Positions 17,144-27,958 are shown, numbered from the stretch's first letter. The stretch: DNA of 64,000 nucleotides from Plantibacter auratus (GCF_050587365.1 NZ_JBOBFV010000004.1:186001-250000), one strand, 5' to 3'. A program made the numbers and translations. The notes: generated from the sequence alone by a model not told the origin.

Positions 17144-18484
17144 CTACTGGTTGTCGAGGGTACGACCGCGGGAGCAGGTGCGCTGGTCGGCGGTCTGGCC
17201 CGTCACGGACGACGGAAGGACCACTGCACCACCGGCGGAGGGGTCGGTCGCATCGGCAGGCGGGGCCGTCGCGGCAGGATCGCCACCGGCATCCGCACCC
17301 TCGGCGGGATCGACCGCGGTCGGGTCGGTCGGGTTCGCCACCGCACCGGCGCCCGTCGCGCCCGAGAGCTGGATGGGCTGGTCGTTGCCGAGCGCCTCGA
17401 ACAGCGCGGCTGCCGCATCGTCGATCGGCTCGACGCCACCCTCGACGGCCGCGTTCGGATACTGCACGAACGCGATGTTCGCGAGGTCGACCTCACGCAG
17501 CGTCATGGCGATCGCGATCATCGTGTCGAGGCTCGTCAGGCTGTCGGACAGCTGCATGTTCTTCGCCGCCGCTTTGGCCAGGGAGTAGAGGATTCCAGGG
17601 TTGGTCAGCGTCTCGGCGCTCTTCACCTGCTGCATCATCGCCGACAGGAACACCTGCTGGTTGCTGATGCGACTGAGGTCGCTGCCGTCGCCGACACCGT
17701 GCCTGGTGCGGAGGAACTGCAGTGCCTCGTACCCCTCGAGCGTGTGCTCGCCAGCCGAGAGGAAGGTGTTCGTGTACTCGTCCTCGATCGGGTCGGCGAC
17801 ACACACCGTCACCCCACCGAGCGCGGTCGACATCGCCATCACGCCGCTGAACTGGACCTCTGCGGCGAACGGGATCTCGAGGCCGGTGAGCTGCGACACC
17901 GTCAACGCCGTGCAGGCGAGCCCCCCGTAGCTGAGCGAGGTGTTGATCTTCTGGCGGCTCATCGAGTCGAACGAGCCACCGGACGGGTCGGGGCAGGACG
18001 GGATCGGGACGAACATGTCGCGCGGGAAGCTGACGACGGTCGCGTTGCTGTGGTCTTCGGAGATGTGCACGAGCATCGTGACGTCGTTGAGGTTGCCCGT
18101 CTCCTCCTCGGCATCACCGAAGACGGGATCCTGACCGGCGCGCGAGTCGCTGCCGACGATCAGGAGGTTGACACCGCCGGGATACGCTCCGATCGCGGGC
18201 AGATCGGTGACCGCGTCACCCTGCGAGTCGACGAGCGCGACGCCGGGTTTCACGGTCGCGGCGACGTCCCAGAGGGCGATGCCGGCGACGATGCCACCGC
18301 TGACCAGTGCGACCGCGAGCGTCGAGGCGACGATCTTCAGGGCGGTCGCGATCGGGTTCGACCGCTTGAGTCGTCCGTGGCGGGCGATGGTCGCGAGCTT
18401 CTTCGGGCGGGGCCCACGAGCTGCCGCTCGGCGTGCCGCGGCGTCGCCGGCGGGCTCGTCGATGTCGGTCGAATGCGGGGGCAT
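17144..18484 (-). CDS. LytR-CpsA-Psr (LCP) family cell-wall glycopolymer ligase
   Basis: 446 aa. A basic cytosolic N-terminus (about 55 aa), one membrane helix (IVASTLAVALVSGGIVAGIAL), then an extracellular LCP domain with GGVNLLIVGSDSRAG, NDVTMLVHISEDHSNATVVSFPRDM and LQFLRTRHGVGDGSDLSRISNQQ. The conserved Asp/Arg residues for pyrophosphate binding are in these motifs. The C-terminus is a Pro/Ala/Asp-rich tail ending near TGQTADQRTCSRG. LCP enzymes attach teichoic or other glycopolymers to peptidoglycan. ATG 18484 is chosen by similarity of the N-terminus to the paralogue at 20080; ATG 18508 is possible. Confidence 0.85.
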   Translation of the reverse strand: MPPHSTDIDEPAGDAAARRAAARGPRPKKLATIARHGRLKRSNPIATALKIVASTLAVALVSGGIVAGIALWDVAATVKPGVALVDSQGDAVTDLPAIGAYPGGVNLLIVGSDSRAGQDPVFGDAEEETGNLNDVTMLVHISEDHSNATVVSFPRDMFVPIPSCPDPSGGSFDSMSRQKINTSLSYGGLACTALTVSQLTGLEIPFAAEVQFSGVMAMSTALGGVTVCVADPIEDEYTNTFLSAGEHTLEGYEALQFLRTRHGVGDGSDLSRISNQQVFLSAMMQQVKSAETLTNPGILYSLAKAAAKNMQLSDSLTSLDTMIAIAMTLREVDLANIAFVQYPNAAVEGGVEPIDDAAAALFEALGNDQPIQLSGATGAGAVANPTDPTAVDPAEGADAGGDPAATAPPADATDPSAGGAVVLPSSVTGQTADQRTCSRGRTLDNQ

Positions 18485-18574
18485 TCGTCGATTCAACCAC
18501 GGGTTCATGTGAAGCGCACAGCCCGGAGCCGTGGGCTCCGAGGCGCGGGAGTCTCTCGGGGCGGTGAAAGCAGT

Positions 18575-18650
18575 GCGGAGGGCGTGGGATTCGAACCCCG
18601 CAACGCGCCAGCGTTGCGCCGCCAGGCCCAACCAGCCATCTCAAGAACCT
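18575..18650 (-). pseudogene. Partial tandem copy of tRNA-Ser(UGA) 3' end
   Basis: The 24 bp 18575-18598 are identical to 18651-18674, the T-arm plus acceptor 3' end of the adjacent tRNA-Ser(UGA). On the minus strand they are preceded by a perfect 8-bp stem CGCAACGC-tggc-GCGTTGCG (18599-18618), placed where a class II variable arm would be. No matching 5' half or anticodon arm is recognisable. Either a decayed tandem tRNA duplicate or an attachment-site scar. The hairpin may also terminate the intact tRNA transcript. Confidence 0.6.
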
Positions 18651-18651
18651 G

Positions 18652-18736
18652 CGGAGGGCGTGGGATTCGAACCCACGAGACATTTCTGCCCACCAGTTTT
18701 CAAGACTGGCTCCATCGGCCGCTCGGACAGCCCTCC
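18652..18736 (-). tRNA. tRNA-Ser (anticodon UGA)
   Basis: Minus strand: acceptor GGAGGGC/GCCCTCC with discriminator G, anticodon loop CTTGAAA giving UGA (reads UCA and related codons), a long variable arm around GGGCAGAAATGTCTC, and T-arm GTGGGTTCGAATCCCAC. Class II serine tRNA, CCA not encoded. It lies between two LCP genes and 2.3 kb from serS. Confidence 0.96.
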
Positions 18737-18832
18737 TGATGGTCGATCGCCCGCGATGACGCAGCTGACGACCAGGATCGAGTGTATCGGATGGGGCCAG
18801 CGACGAAGCGGCCCCATCCGATCACGCGGTGA

Positions 18833-20080
18833 CTACTGGTCTTCCTCCGGACGACCCGCCGTGCAGGTGTTCTGCGCGGCGTTCTGGCCCGTGATCGTGT
18901 CGGGCAAGGCGACAGGGCCGGCGGCGGACGGGTCCGCGGGCGCTGCCGGGTCCGCCGTGGCAGCCGGATCGGCAGCCGCGTCGGTGGTCGCCGGGTCTGG
19001 CGTGACCGGCGCGTTCGGGTCGGTCACGACGTACTTGCCGGTGGCGGACAGGGCGACGGCCTGGTCGCTCTGCAGCGCCGTCCACAGGACGTCGGCATCG
19101 GACGTCGCCTCGACTCCGCCCTCGACCGTGGCCGTCGGCGTCTGGACGAACGCGACGCGGTCGAGCGGGATGTCCTTGAGCGCTGCGGCGATCGACACCA
19201 TCGTGTCGATATTGTTCAGGCTGCTCGACAGGGTCACGTTCTTCAGCGCGGCGCGGGCGATCGAGTAGAGCTTGATCGGGTCGGAGAGCGTGTCGCTGCT
19301 CTTCAGCGTGCGGACGAGCGAGGAGAGGAAGACCTGCTGGTTCGAGATCCGCGAGAGGTCGCTGCCGTCGCCGACGCCGTGACGTGAGCGGAGGAAGGCG
19401 AGGGCGGACGCGCCCGAGAGGTCGTGGGTGCCGACGTCGAGGTTGATGCCGCTCCAGGCGTCGTTGAGGGGCTCGGTGACACACACCGGCACGCCGCCGA
19501 CCGCGTTCGACATCGAGATGACGCCGTCGAAGCCGATCTGCGCGGCGAACGGGATGGAGAGGCCGGTGATGCCCTCGACCGTGGAGACCGCGCAGGCGAG
19601 CCCGCCGTCGGCCCCGCCGTACATGAGGGCGGTGTTCATCTTGTCGCGACCGTTGCCGCCGTCGGCGCAGTCGCCGATCTGCACGTACATGTCGCGCGGG
19701 AAGCTGACGACCGTGGCGCTCGAGTGGTCTGCCGAGATGTGCATGAGGATCGTGACGTCGTTGAGGTTCTCGTCTCGCTCGCCGTACGCCTGGTTGCCAT
19801 CGCCCGAGTCGCTGCCGACGAGGAGCAGGTTGACGCCGCCCTCGATCGCGCCGATGTTGGGCGGCGGCGCACCCGGCGTCTCGTTGTCGAGGTGGGCGAC
19901 GGGCTTGACGCTGTTGGCGAGGTCGAGCGCGGCCACACCGGCGACCGCGATGCCACTCACGCCGACGACGGCGGCCGTCGCGGCGACGATCTTCGCGACG
20001 GTGACGAACGGGTTCGACTTGCGGAGTCTGCCGTGACGGACGGCGGCGCGCGGTTTGGACGCGTCGGCGTTGCGGGTCAT
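18833..20080 (-). CDS. LytR-CpsA-Psr (LCP) family protein, second paralogue
   Basis: 415 aa with the same architecture as the gene at 17144: a short basic start (MTRNADASKPRAAVRHGRLR), a membrane helix, LCP motifs GGVNLLLVGSDSGDGN, NDVTILMHISADHSSATVVSFPRDM and LAFLRSRHGVGDGSDLSRISNQQ, and a Pro/Ala/Asp-rich tail ending TGQNAAQNTCTAG. Both tails end with a single Cys near the C-terminus. Clearly paralogous but diverged across the whole length. GAGCGAGATCC before ATG 20080 supports the start. Confidence 0.88.
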   Translation of the reverse strand: MTRNADASKPRAAVRHGRLRKSNPFVTVAKIVAATAAVVGVSGIAVAGVAALDLANSVKPVAHLDNETPGAPPPNIGAIEGGVNLLLVGSDSGDGNQAYGERDENLNDVTILMHISADHSSATVVSFPRDMYVQIGDCADGGNGRDKMNTALMYGGADGGLACAVSTVEGITGLSIPFAAQIGFDGVISMSNAVGGVPVCVTEPLNDAWSGINLDVGTHDLSGASALAFLRSRHGVGDGSDLSRISNQQVFLSSLVRTLKSSDTLSDPIKLYSIARAALKNVTLSSSLNNIDTMVSIAAALKDIPLDRVAFVQTPTATVEGGVEATSDADVLWTALQSDQAVALSATGKYVVTDPNAPVTPDPATTDAAADPAATADPAAPADPSAAGPVALPDTITGQNAAQNTCTAGRPEEDQ

Positions 20081-20225
20081 GGATCTCGCTCTCGTCTCAG
20101 GAACAGGGGTGGCCGGAACCCAGGAGACCGGGCTGCGGCGAGTCGTCCGGCGACACCTGGAGCAGGCGCGCACCGACGCCCGTGCCCACCGGAAACGGCG
20201 TATCGGCACGGAGCTTTGGACGATG

Positions 20226-21050
20226 CTAACCCGAAATGCTCCTCAGGAGCTGAGAGAGACCGTCGTCGGTGACCGTGCCGGTGACCTCCGACGCGACCGC
20301 GAGGACCTCCTCGGGCGCCTGGCCCATGGCGACACCGCGCCCTCCGGCTGCGGCCCAGCCGAGCATGTCGACGTCGTTGCGGCCGTCGCCGACGGCGACC
20401 ATCTGCGAGCGCTCGAGCCCCAGCCACTCCCGGACACGCTCCAGCGCGGTCGCCTTGTTGACGCCCTTCGGCGCGATGTCGAGCCATGCCGTCCAGCCGA
20501 TCGCGTAGCTCACCTGGCTGAGCCCGATCTTGTCGACGATGCGGAGGAACTCCTCCTCGTCGTGGCTCGGGGATACGACGACGACGCGTGTCACGGGGCT
20601 CGTGACGAGCTCCTCGAACGGCACCTCGATCGCGTTCTCGAGGTTCCAGTCCTCCATGCCGACCGTGTACTTGCGGAAGCCGTCGGGGTATTCGACCATG
20701 TAGCTGCCCTCGGAGAGGTGCGGCTGGATGAGCCCGAGGACCTCGGTCGGGTCGAAGGTCTCCATGAAGAAGCGCTCATAGGAGTCGGGCTTCGACTCGT
20801 CGCGCTTCATGATGAGCGCACCGTTCGCGCAGACGACGTACTGCGGCGTCAGCTCGAGCTCCTCGAGCACCGGGCGCGTGCTCTCCCAGCTGCGACCGGT
20901 GGCCAAGGTGACGATGTGGCCGAGCGAGACCACGCGGCGCACCTCGTCGGCGACCGACAGGCTGAGCGAACCGTCCTCGTGCAGCACGGTGCCGTCGATG
21001 TCGAGGGCGACGAGCAGCGGGGTCGCGGTGGTGGTCGTCTCGTCCGTCAT
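20226..21050 (-). CDS. HAD-superfamily hydrolase, Cof type
   Basis: 274 aa. HAD motifs: LDIDGTVL (nucleophile Asp and acid Asp), ATGRS (Ser/Thr motif), PKGVNKATALERV (Lys) and GDGRNDVDML (acidic motif). A C2-type cap between motifs I and III puts it in the Cof/IIB subfamily of small-molecule phosphatases. ATG overlaps the serS stop by 4 bp, so it is translated with serS. The physiological phosphate ester is unknown. Confidence 0.88.
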   Translation of the reverse strand: MTDETTTTATPLLVALDIDGTVLHEDGSLSLSVADEVRRVVSLGHIVTLATGRSWESTRPVLEELELTPQYVVCANGALIMKRDESKPDSYERFFMETFDPTEVLGLIQPHLSEGSYMVEYPDGFRKYTVGMEDWNLENAIEVPFEELVTSPVTRVVVVSPSHDEEEFLRIVDKIGLSQVSYAIGWTAWLDIAPKGVNKATALERVREWLGLERSQMVAVGDGRNDVDMLGWAAAGGRGVAMGQAPEEVLAVASEVTGTVTDDGLSQLLRSISG

Positions 21051-22312
21051 CGGATCGGCCTCGCGACCTCGATGCCGCCCAGGTACGGACGCAGCACCTC
21101 GGGGATGACGACGCTGCCGTCCTCCTGCTGGTGCGTCTCGAGGATCGCGACGATCCAGCGGGTGGTCGCGAGCGTTCCGTTGAGCGTCGCGACCGGCGTG
21201 GTCTTGCCCGACTCCCCGCGGTACCGGGTGTCGAGGCGACGCGCCTGGTAGGTGGTGCAGTTCGAGGTGCTGGTGAGCTCGCGGTACGCGTCCTGCGTCG
21301 GCACCCAGGCCTCGACGTCGAACTTGCGTGCCGCGCTCGACCCGAGGTCGCCGGCGGCCGTGTCGATGACCCGGTAGCTGAGGCCGAGCGACTGCAGCAT
21401 CGCCTCCTGGTACGACAGCAGGCGCTCGTGCTCGGCGGCGGCGTCCTCCGGCTTGGTGTAGACGAACATCTCGAGCTTGTTGAACTGGTGCACCCGGATG
21501 ATGCCGCGGGTGTCGCGCCCGTAGGACCCGGCCTCCTTGCGGTAGCAGGTCGACCAGCCGGCGTAGCGGAGCGCGCCCTCCTCGAGGTCGAGGATCTCGT
21601 CGGAGTGGTACCCGGCGAGCGCCACCTCGCTCGTGCCGGTGAGGAAGAGGTCTTCACCGGCGATCTGGTAAACCTCGTCGGCGTGCTCGCCGAGGAAGCC
21701 GGTGCCCTTCATGATCTCGGGGCGCACGAGCGTCGGCGTGATGAGCGGGACGAAGCCGGCCTCGATCGCGCGGTCGAGCGCGAGGTTCATGAGGGCGATC
21801 TCGAGGCGGGCGCCGATGCCGCGGAGGAAGTAGAAGCGCGAGCCGCTGACCTTGGTGCCGCGCTGCATGTCGATGGCGCCGAGGAGTTCCCCGAGCTCGA
21901 GGTGGTCGCGCGGGGTGAAGTCGAACGAGGGGCGTTCGCCGACCTCGCGGAGCGTGATGAAGTCGGCCTCGCCGCCGGCGGGCACGCCCTCGAGGACCGG
22001 GTTCTGGATGCGACCGGCGACGTCGGCGAAGTAGGCCTCGGCCTCGGTCGCGACCTGCTGGGCCTCCTTGACGCGGGCGGCGAGCTGCTGCGCCTGGGCG
22101 ACGAGTGCGGCCTTCTCCTCCTTGGGGGCCTTGGCGACCTGCTTGCCGAACGCGTTCTGCTCGGCACGGAGTTCCTCGAACCCGGTGATCGCAGCGCGGC
22201 GTGCGGTGTCGGCGTCGATCGCCTGGTCGACGAGGTCGACGGAGGACCCTCGCTTCTGCTGCGACGCTCGGAGGACTTCTGGCTGTTCGCGGAGGAGTAC
22301 GGGATCGATCAC
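21047..22312 (-). CDS. serS: Seryl-tRNA synthetase
   Basis: 421 aa, full length for SerRS. The N-terminal long coiled-coil arm (about residues 30-100) grips the long variable arm of tRNA-Ser. Class II motifs follow: the motif 2 loop TCYRKEAGSYGRDTRGIIRVHQF and motif 3 NGTLATTRWIVAILETHQ. It charges tRNA-Ser and tRNA-Sec with serine. Starts ATGATCGACCCC, as most SerRS do. First gene of an operon with the HAD hydrolase. Confidence 0.97.
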   Translation of the reverse strand: MIDPVLLREQPEVLRASQQKRGSSVDLVDQAIDADTARRAAITGFEELRAEQNAFGKQVAKAPKEEKAALVAQAQQLAARVKEAQQVATEAEAYFADVAGRIQNPVLEGVPAGGEADFITLREVGERPSFDFTPRDHLELGELLGAIDMQRGTKVSGSRFYFLRGIGARLEIALMNLALDRAIEAGFVPLITPTLVRPEIMKGTGFLGEHADEVYQIAGEDLFLTGTSEVALAGYHSDEILDLEEGALRYAGWSTCYRKEAGSYGRDTRGIIRVHQFNKLEMFVYTKPEDAAAEHERLLSYQEAMLQSLGLSYRVIDTAAGDLGSSAARKFDVEAWVPTQDAYRELTSTSNCTTYQARRLDTRYRGESGKTTPVATLNGTLATTRWIVAILETHQQEDGSVVIPEVLRPYLGGIEVARPIR

Positions 22313-22369
22313 CCGGCAAGTCTAGCGATCGAGGTCGGTGACGAGGCCCCGGGACAGTACCGTTGGGCC

Positions 22370-23338
22370 ATGCCGACTCCCCCGCACGCCGCGCTCGTGT
22401 ACAACCCGGTGAAGGTCGACGCCACCCGGCTGCGGAGCGCGTTGGAGGCGCGGTCGCAGGAGGCGGGATGGGCGGCTCCGCACCTGTACGAGACGAGCGT
22501 CGACGACCCCGGTGTCGGTCAGGCGAGGCGAGCGGTCCTCGACGGCGCCCGGGTGGTGCTCGTGGCCGGCGGCGACGGGACCGTGCGGGCCGTCGCCGAG
22601 GGGCTGCGCGGGAGCGGTGTGCCGCTGACCCTCATCCCCTCGGGGACCGGCAACCTGCTCGCGAGGAACCTGAAGCTGCCGCTCGGCGACCAGGTGGCCG
22701 CGATCGGGACGGCGTTCACGGGCGACACGCGCGCGATCGACATCGGCGTCGCCATGATCACCCGTGCCGACGGGTCGGAGGAGGAGCACGCGTTCGTCGT
22801 GATGGCCGGCATGGGCATCGACGCGATGATGATCGCCACCGCGAACCCCGACCTCAAGAAGTCGCTCGGCTGGCTCGCCTATGTCGAGTCCGGTCTCCGC
22901 TCGATCGCCACGGCCGCGCCGTTCCGCATCCACTACCAGTTGCGCGGGCACCGTCAGCATGCGGCGACCGTGAGCTCGGTGCTCGTCGGGAACTGCGGCA
23001 CGCTGCAGGGCGGGGTGCAGCTCATGCCGGACGCCGAACTCGACGACGGGTTCCTCGACGTCGCGGTGCTGCAACCGAAGGGTGCCTTCGGCTGGCTGCT
23101 CGTGTGGCGGAAGGTGACGTGGGAGAACCGGGTCCTGCGGCGGACTGCCGTGGGGCGACGGATGATCCGTTTCACCGAGGGCCGGGGTGGGAACACCGTG
23201 ACGAACCTGCGTGCTGAGGCCCTGACCGTGCGGGTCGACGAGGCCCAGGACCTCGAGCTCGACGGCGACGCGTTCGGCATGGCGACCATGGTCGCGTTCG
23301 ACGCGCACCGCGGCGGGTTGCTCGTCAAGCTCCCGTAG
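22370..23338 (+). CDS. Diacylglycerol kinase/sphingosine kinase family lipid kinase
   Basis: 322 aa. DAGK catalytic domain motifs: ALVYNPVK (start), VAGGDGTVRAVAEGL (GGDGT nucleotide loop), LIPSGTGNLLARNL and the GNCGTLQGGVQLMPDAELDDG segment of the second lobe. Phosphorylates a lipid (diacylglycerol or a relative such as undecaprenol-type substrates). ATG 22370 is 58 bp from the divergent serS start. No Shine-Dalgarno; TACCGT ends 6 nt upstream. Confidence 0.87.
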   Translation: MPTPPHAALVYNPVKVDATRLRSALEARSQEAGWAAPHLYETSVDDPGVGQARRAVLDGARVVLVAGGDGTVRAVAEGLRGSGVPLTLIPSGTGNLLARNLKLPLGDQVAAIGTAFTGDTRAIDIGVAMITRADGSEEEHAFVVMAGMGIDAMMIATANPDLKKSLGWLAYVESGLRSIATAAPFRIHYQLRGHRQHAATVSSVLVGNCGTLQGGVQLMPDAELDDGFLDVAVLQPKGAFGWLLVWRKVTWENRVLRRTAVGRRMIRFTEGRGGNTVTNLRAEALTVRVDEAQDLELDGDAFGMATMVAFDAHRGGLLVKLP

Positions 23339-23379
23339 CCATCTCGCGTCCCCTATCCCGACTCGGTTTGGGTGGGGTG

Positions 23380-23506
23380 CCAGCGCGGTGCGCTGGCGTG
23401 AGCGCGGGTCATCGACGTGAGCGCGGGGCTCCGGAGGGGCGCGCTCACACGCCTGACCCGCAGTGACGCCGATGCGTGCATGGTGACGTCAGCGCAGCGC
23501 GCTGAC
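23380..23506. repeat. Inverted-repeat element, family A (copy 2)
   Basis: Left arm CCAGCGCGGTGCGCTGGCGT (23380-23399) and right arm ACGTCAGCGCAGCGCGCTG (23486-23504) are imperfect inverted repeats. The interior carries GTGAGCGCGGGGCTCCGGAG and CGCGCTCAC. It follows the DAGK gene stop. Confidence 0.7.
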
Positions 23507-23535
23507 GGACGAACGGCGACACCGAAACATCCGGA

Positions 23536-23553
23536 TGTCTGGCGGGCCAGACA
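23536..23553. promoter_or_regulatory. Candidate HutR-type operator of the hut operon
   Basis: TGTCTGG-cggg-CCAGACA is a perfect 7+7 inverted repeat 55 bp before hutU. The core TCTG-n5-CCAGA has the same ends and spacing as the site reported for the IclR-type HutR of Corynebacterium glutamicum (TCTG-wwATw-CCAGA, from memory). No regulator gene lies nearby, so the link is inference. Confidence 0.55.
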
Positions 23554-23607
23554 GCCACAGCCCGGTCGCTCTCGCCGCGCGGGCCCCGGGAGGAGTGGAC
23601 TGATCAC

Positions 23608-25274
<1,667 letters not shown>

Positions 25275-25278
<4 letters not shown>

Positions 25279-26492
25279 CCGACGGCCTGATCGCCCACGG
25301 TCGGCTCGCCGGGCTCGACGAGATCACCGGCGTCGGCGTCGATCCGGCACGCGGCGGGTACTCCCGGCACGTCTGGACGCCGGCCGAGTTCGAGCTGCGC
25401 GAGTGGTTCACCGCTCGCGCCGCCCGACTCGGGCTCGACGTCGAGACGGACCGGAACGGCAACCTGTGGGCGTGGTGGGGCGAGCCTGGGCCCGACGCGG
25501 TCGTCACCGGCAGCCACCTCGACTCCGTCCCGGGCGGCGGCGCCTTCGACGGGCCGCTCGGCGTCGTCTCAGCGCTGGACGCCGTCGCGCGTCTGCAGGC
25601 CACCGGGTTCCAGCCGTCGCGTCCCGTCGCCGTCGTGGTGTTCGCCGAGGAGGAGGGGTCCCGGTTCGGGGTCGCCTGCCTCGGATCCCGGCTCCTGTCC
25701 GGGGCCATCACCGCGGACGCCGCCCGAGCGCTGACCGACGCGGACGGGGTCACCGTGGCGGAGGCCGCAGCGGCCGCCGGGCTCGCTCCCGAGCACCTCG
25801 GCCGCGACGACGAGGCGCTCGGCCGCGTCGGACTCTTCATCGAGTTGCACGTGGAACAGGGTCGCGGCCTCATCGACCTCGGCTCGCCCACCGCCGTCGC
25901 CTCGTCGATCCTCGCCCACGGCCGCTGGCGACTCCGCGTGAGCGGTCAGGGGAACCATGCCGGCGCCACCGGCATGCGCGAGCGCCGTGATCCCGTGGTC
26001 GCCGCGGCACGGGCCGTCCTCGCGGTCGAGCAGGCAGCCCTCGCGACGGACGACGCCCGCGCCACCGTCGGCCGCATGCGCATCGTGCCGGGCGGCACCA
26101 ACGTCATCGCCTCCGAGGTCGACGCCTGGGTGGACGCCCGCGCCGCCACCGACGCCGGCACGCGCGCCCTCGTCGCGGACATCGAGAGCCGGGTGCAAGA
26201 GGCCGTCGCCGGTTCCGGCTGTACAGCTGAGCTGGTCGAGGAGTCGTGGTCGGGCGTCGTCGAGTTCGACCCCGAGCTCGCCGCGCGGCTGGCGGGCACC
26301 CTCGGCGGGGTCCCCCTGCTGCCGACGGGTGCCGGTCACGACGCCGGTGTCCTGAACGGAGCCGTGCCGACGGCGATGGTCTTCGTGCGGAACCCGACGG
26401 GCGTCTCGCACTCGCCGGAGGAGTTCGCCGAGGCGGACGACTGCGTCGCCGGTGTCGAGGCGCTCGAGACCCTGCTCCGGAGCGTCCTGTGA
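25275..26492 (+). CDS. M20-family amidohydrolase (allantoate amidohydrolase/carbamoylase type) in the hut operon
   Basis: 405 aa. Dinuclear metallopeptidase ligands are visible: TGSHLDSVPGGGAFDGPLGV (His, Asp), AEEEGSRFG (Glu-Glu), ELHVEQG (His) and GAGHDAGVL (His). GQGNHAGATGMRERRDP is the dimerisation/substrate segment of the hydantoinase-carbamoylase subfamily. GTG start overlaps the hutU stop (GTGA), and the stop overlaps hutF. No HutG (N-formylglutamate deformylase) of the usual type is present, so by position this enzyme is a good candidate to hydrolyse N-formyl-L-glutamate, the HutF product. The name allantoate amidohydrolase would come from family similarity only. Confidence 0.8.
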
Positions 26493-27958
26493 CGGTCGCG
26501 AGCGTCGACCTCGGCGCAGCGGACGTCCGGCCTCCCATCTGGGCCGCGACCGCGATCATCGACGGTCGCCCGATCCACCGCGTACGCTTCACGGCCGACG
26601 ACTCCGGACGGATCACCGCCGTCGAGCGGGGCGTCGGGCCGCAGACGGGCGACCGACGCCTCGGAACGGTCATCCCGGGCATGGGGAACGCCCACTCCCA
26701 CGCGTTCCACCGCCTCCTGCGGGGGCGCACCCACGCCGACGGCGGTGACTTCTGGCAGTGGCGCGAGGCGATGTACGCGGCGGCCGTGAGCCTCGACCCG
26801 GACCACTACGGCCGGGTGGCCCGCGCCGTCTTCGGCGAGATGCTCGTCAGCGGGTGGACCGCTGTCGGCGAATTCCACTACGTGCACCACCAGGCCGACG
26901 GCACCCCGTACCCGACCGCCCACGCGATGGAGCTGGCGGTCGCCGGAGCCGCCGCCGACGTCGGCATCCGGCTCACCCTCCTCGACACGGCTTACCTCGC
27001 GAGTGGCCTCGGACCCGCCGGAGGTCCCGCCGCTCCGCTGCTCACCGAACAGCTCGCGTTCGGCGACGGCGACGCGTCCGGCTGGCTCGCCCGCTGGCAT
27101 CGACTGCGCGACGCGCTCTCCGGCTCGGTCGGCGCCACCGGGCTCGTCACGCTCGGTGCCGCGCTGCACTCCGTACGCGCCGTGCCCGTCGACGCCATGC
27201 GCACGATCCTCGCCGGCCTGCCCGACGACGTCCCGCTGCACGTCCACCTGTCGGAGCAACCGCAGGAGAACGTCGACACGCTCGCGAAGACGGGCAGGAC
27301 GCCGACGGGCGTGCTCGCCGCGCTCGGTGCGCTCGCCCCACGCATCAGCCTCGTCCACGCGACGCACCTGACCGACGCGGACGTCACGGCGATCGGGCGG
27401 TCCGGCGCGACCGTCGTGATGTGCCCGACGACCGAAGCCGACCTCGGTGACGGCATCGGACCGGCCCGCCGCCTCGCGGACGCGGGTGCCCGGATCGCCG
27501 TCGGCTCCGACCAGAACGCCGTGGTCGACCCGCTGCTCGAACTGCGTGGACTCGAAGCCGGTGAGCGGCTCGCCTCCGGCAGACGCGGCCGGTTCTCGCC
27601 CGCCGAGCTCCTCGCGGCGGGCACCGACAACGGGTACCGTTCGCTCGGACTCGGGCGGCACACGCTGGATGTCGGCGACCCGCTCGACCTCGTCGAGGTG
27701 TCGACGTCGAGTCTGCGCACCACCGGCGCCGACCCGGCACAACTCGCCCTCGTCGCGACCGCGTCCGACGTCGAGCGGGTCGTCGTGGGCGGGCGGCTCG
27801 TGGCGGAGGGAGGCCGGCTGCTCGCGACGTCACGGGAGTCGACGCCGGAACAGCTCCTCGCGGTGGCCCTCGCGGAGCTGGCAGCATCGACGGAGACGCC
27901 CCGGACAGCCACCTCGTCCCCGACACCTGATCACCCCTCGCAGGAGATGCAGCCATGA
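26489..27958 (+). CDS. hutF: Formimidoylglutamate deiminase
   Basis: 489 aa amidohydrolase-superfamily enzyme. It converts N-formimino-L-glutamate to N-formylglutamate and ammonia. Metal and substrate motifs: GNAHSHAFHRLLRGR (HxH), HVHLSEQPQEN, LVHATHLT and GSDQNAVVDPLLELRGLE (Asp). GTGA overlap with the M20 gene and ATGA overlap with hutI. Its presence shows that this organism uses the two-step deiminase/deformylase branch of the Hut pathway instead of HutE-type formiminoglutamase. Confidence 0.92.
   Translation: MTVASVDLGAADVRPPIWAATAIIDGRPIHRVRFTADDSGRITAVERGVGPQTGDRRLGTVIPGMGNAHSHAFHRLLRGRTHADGGDFWQWREAMYAAAVSLDPDHYGRVARAVFGEMLVSGWTAVGEFHYVHHQADGTPYPTAHAMELAVAGAAADVGIRLTLLDTAYLASGLGPAGGPAAPLLTEQLAFGDGDASGWLARWHRLRDALSGSVGATGLVTLGAALHSVRAVPVDAMRTILAGLPDDVPLHVHLSEQPQENVDTLAKTGRTPTGVLAALGALAPRISLVHATHLTDADVTAIGRSGATVVMCPTTEADLGDGIGPARRLADAGARIAVGSDQNAVVDPLLELRGLEAGERLASGRRGRFSPAELLAAGTDNGYRSLGLGRHTLDVGDPLDLVEVSTSSLRTTGADPAQLALVATASDVERVVVGGRLVAEGGRLLATSRESTPEQLLAVALAELAASTETPRTATSSPTPDHPSQEMQP

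Noticed and set aside
18575..18736. An integrated prophage or genomic island at tRNA-Ser
   Set aside because: No integrase or foreign genes are found on either side; only the 3'-end duplication remains.
17084..18739. 551-codon open frame on the plus strand across the first LCP gene and tRNA-Ser
   Set aside because: It is the antisense frame of a clear LCP gene and runs into a tRNA; composition is Arg-rich and unlike a protein.
17144..20080. The two LCP genes as an assembly duplication
   Set aside because: They differ at most positions outside the core motifs and have different tails, so they are real paralogues.
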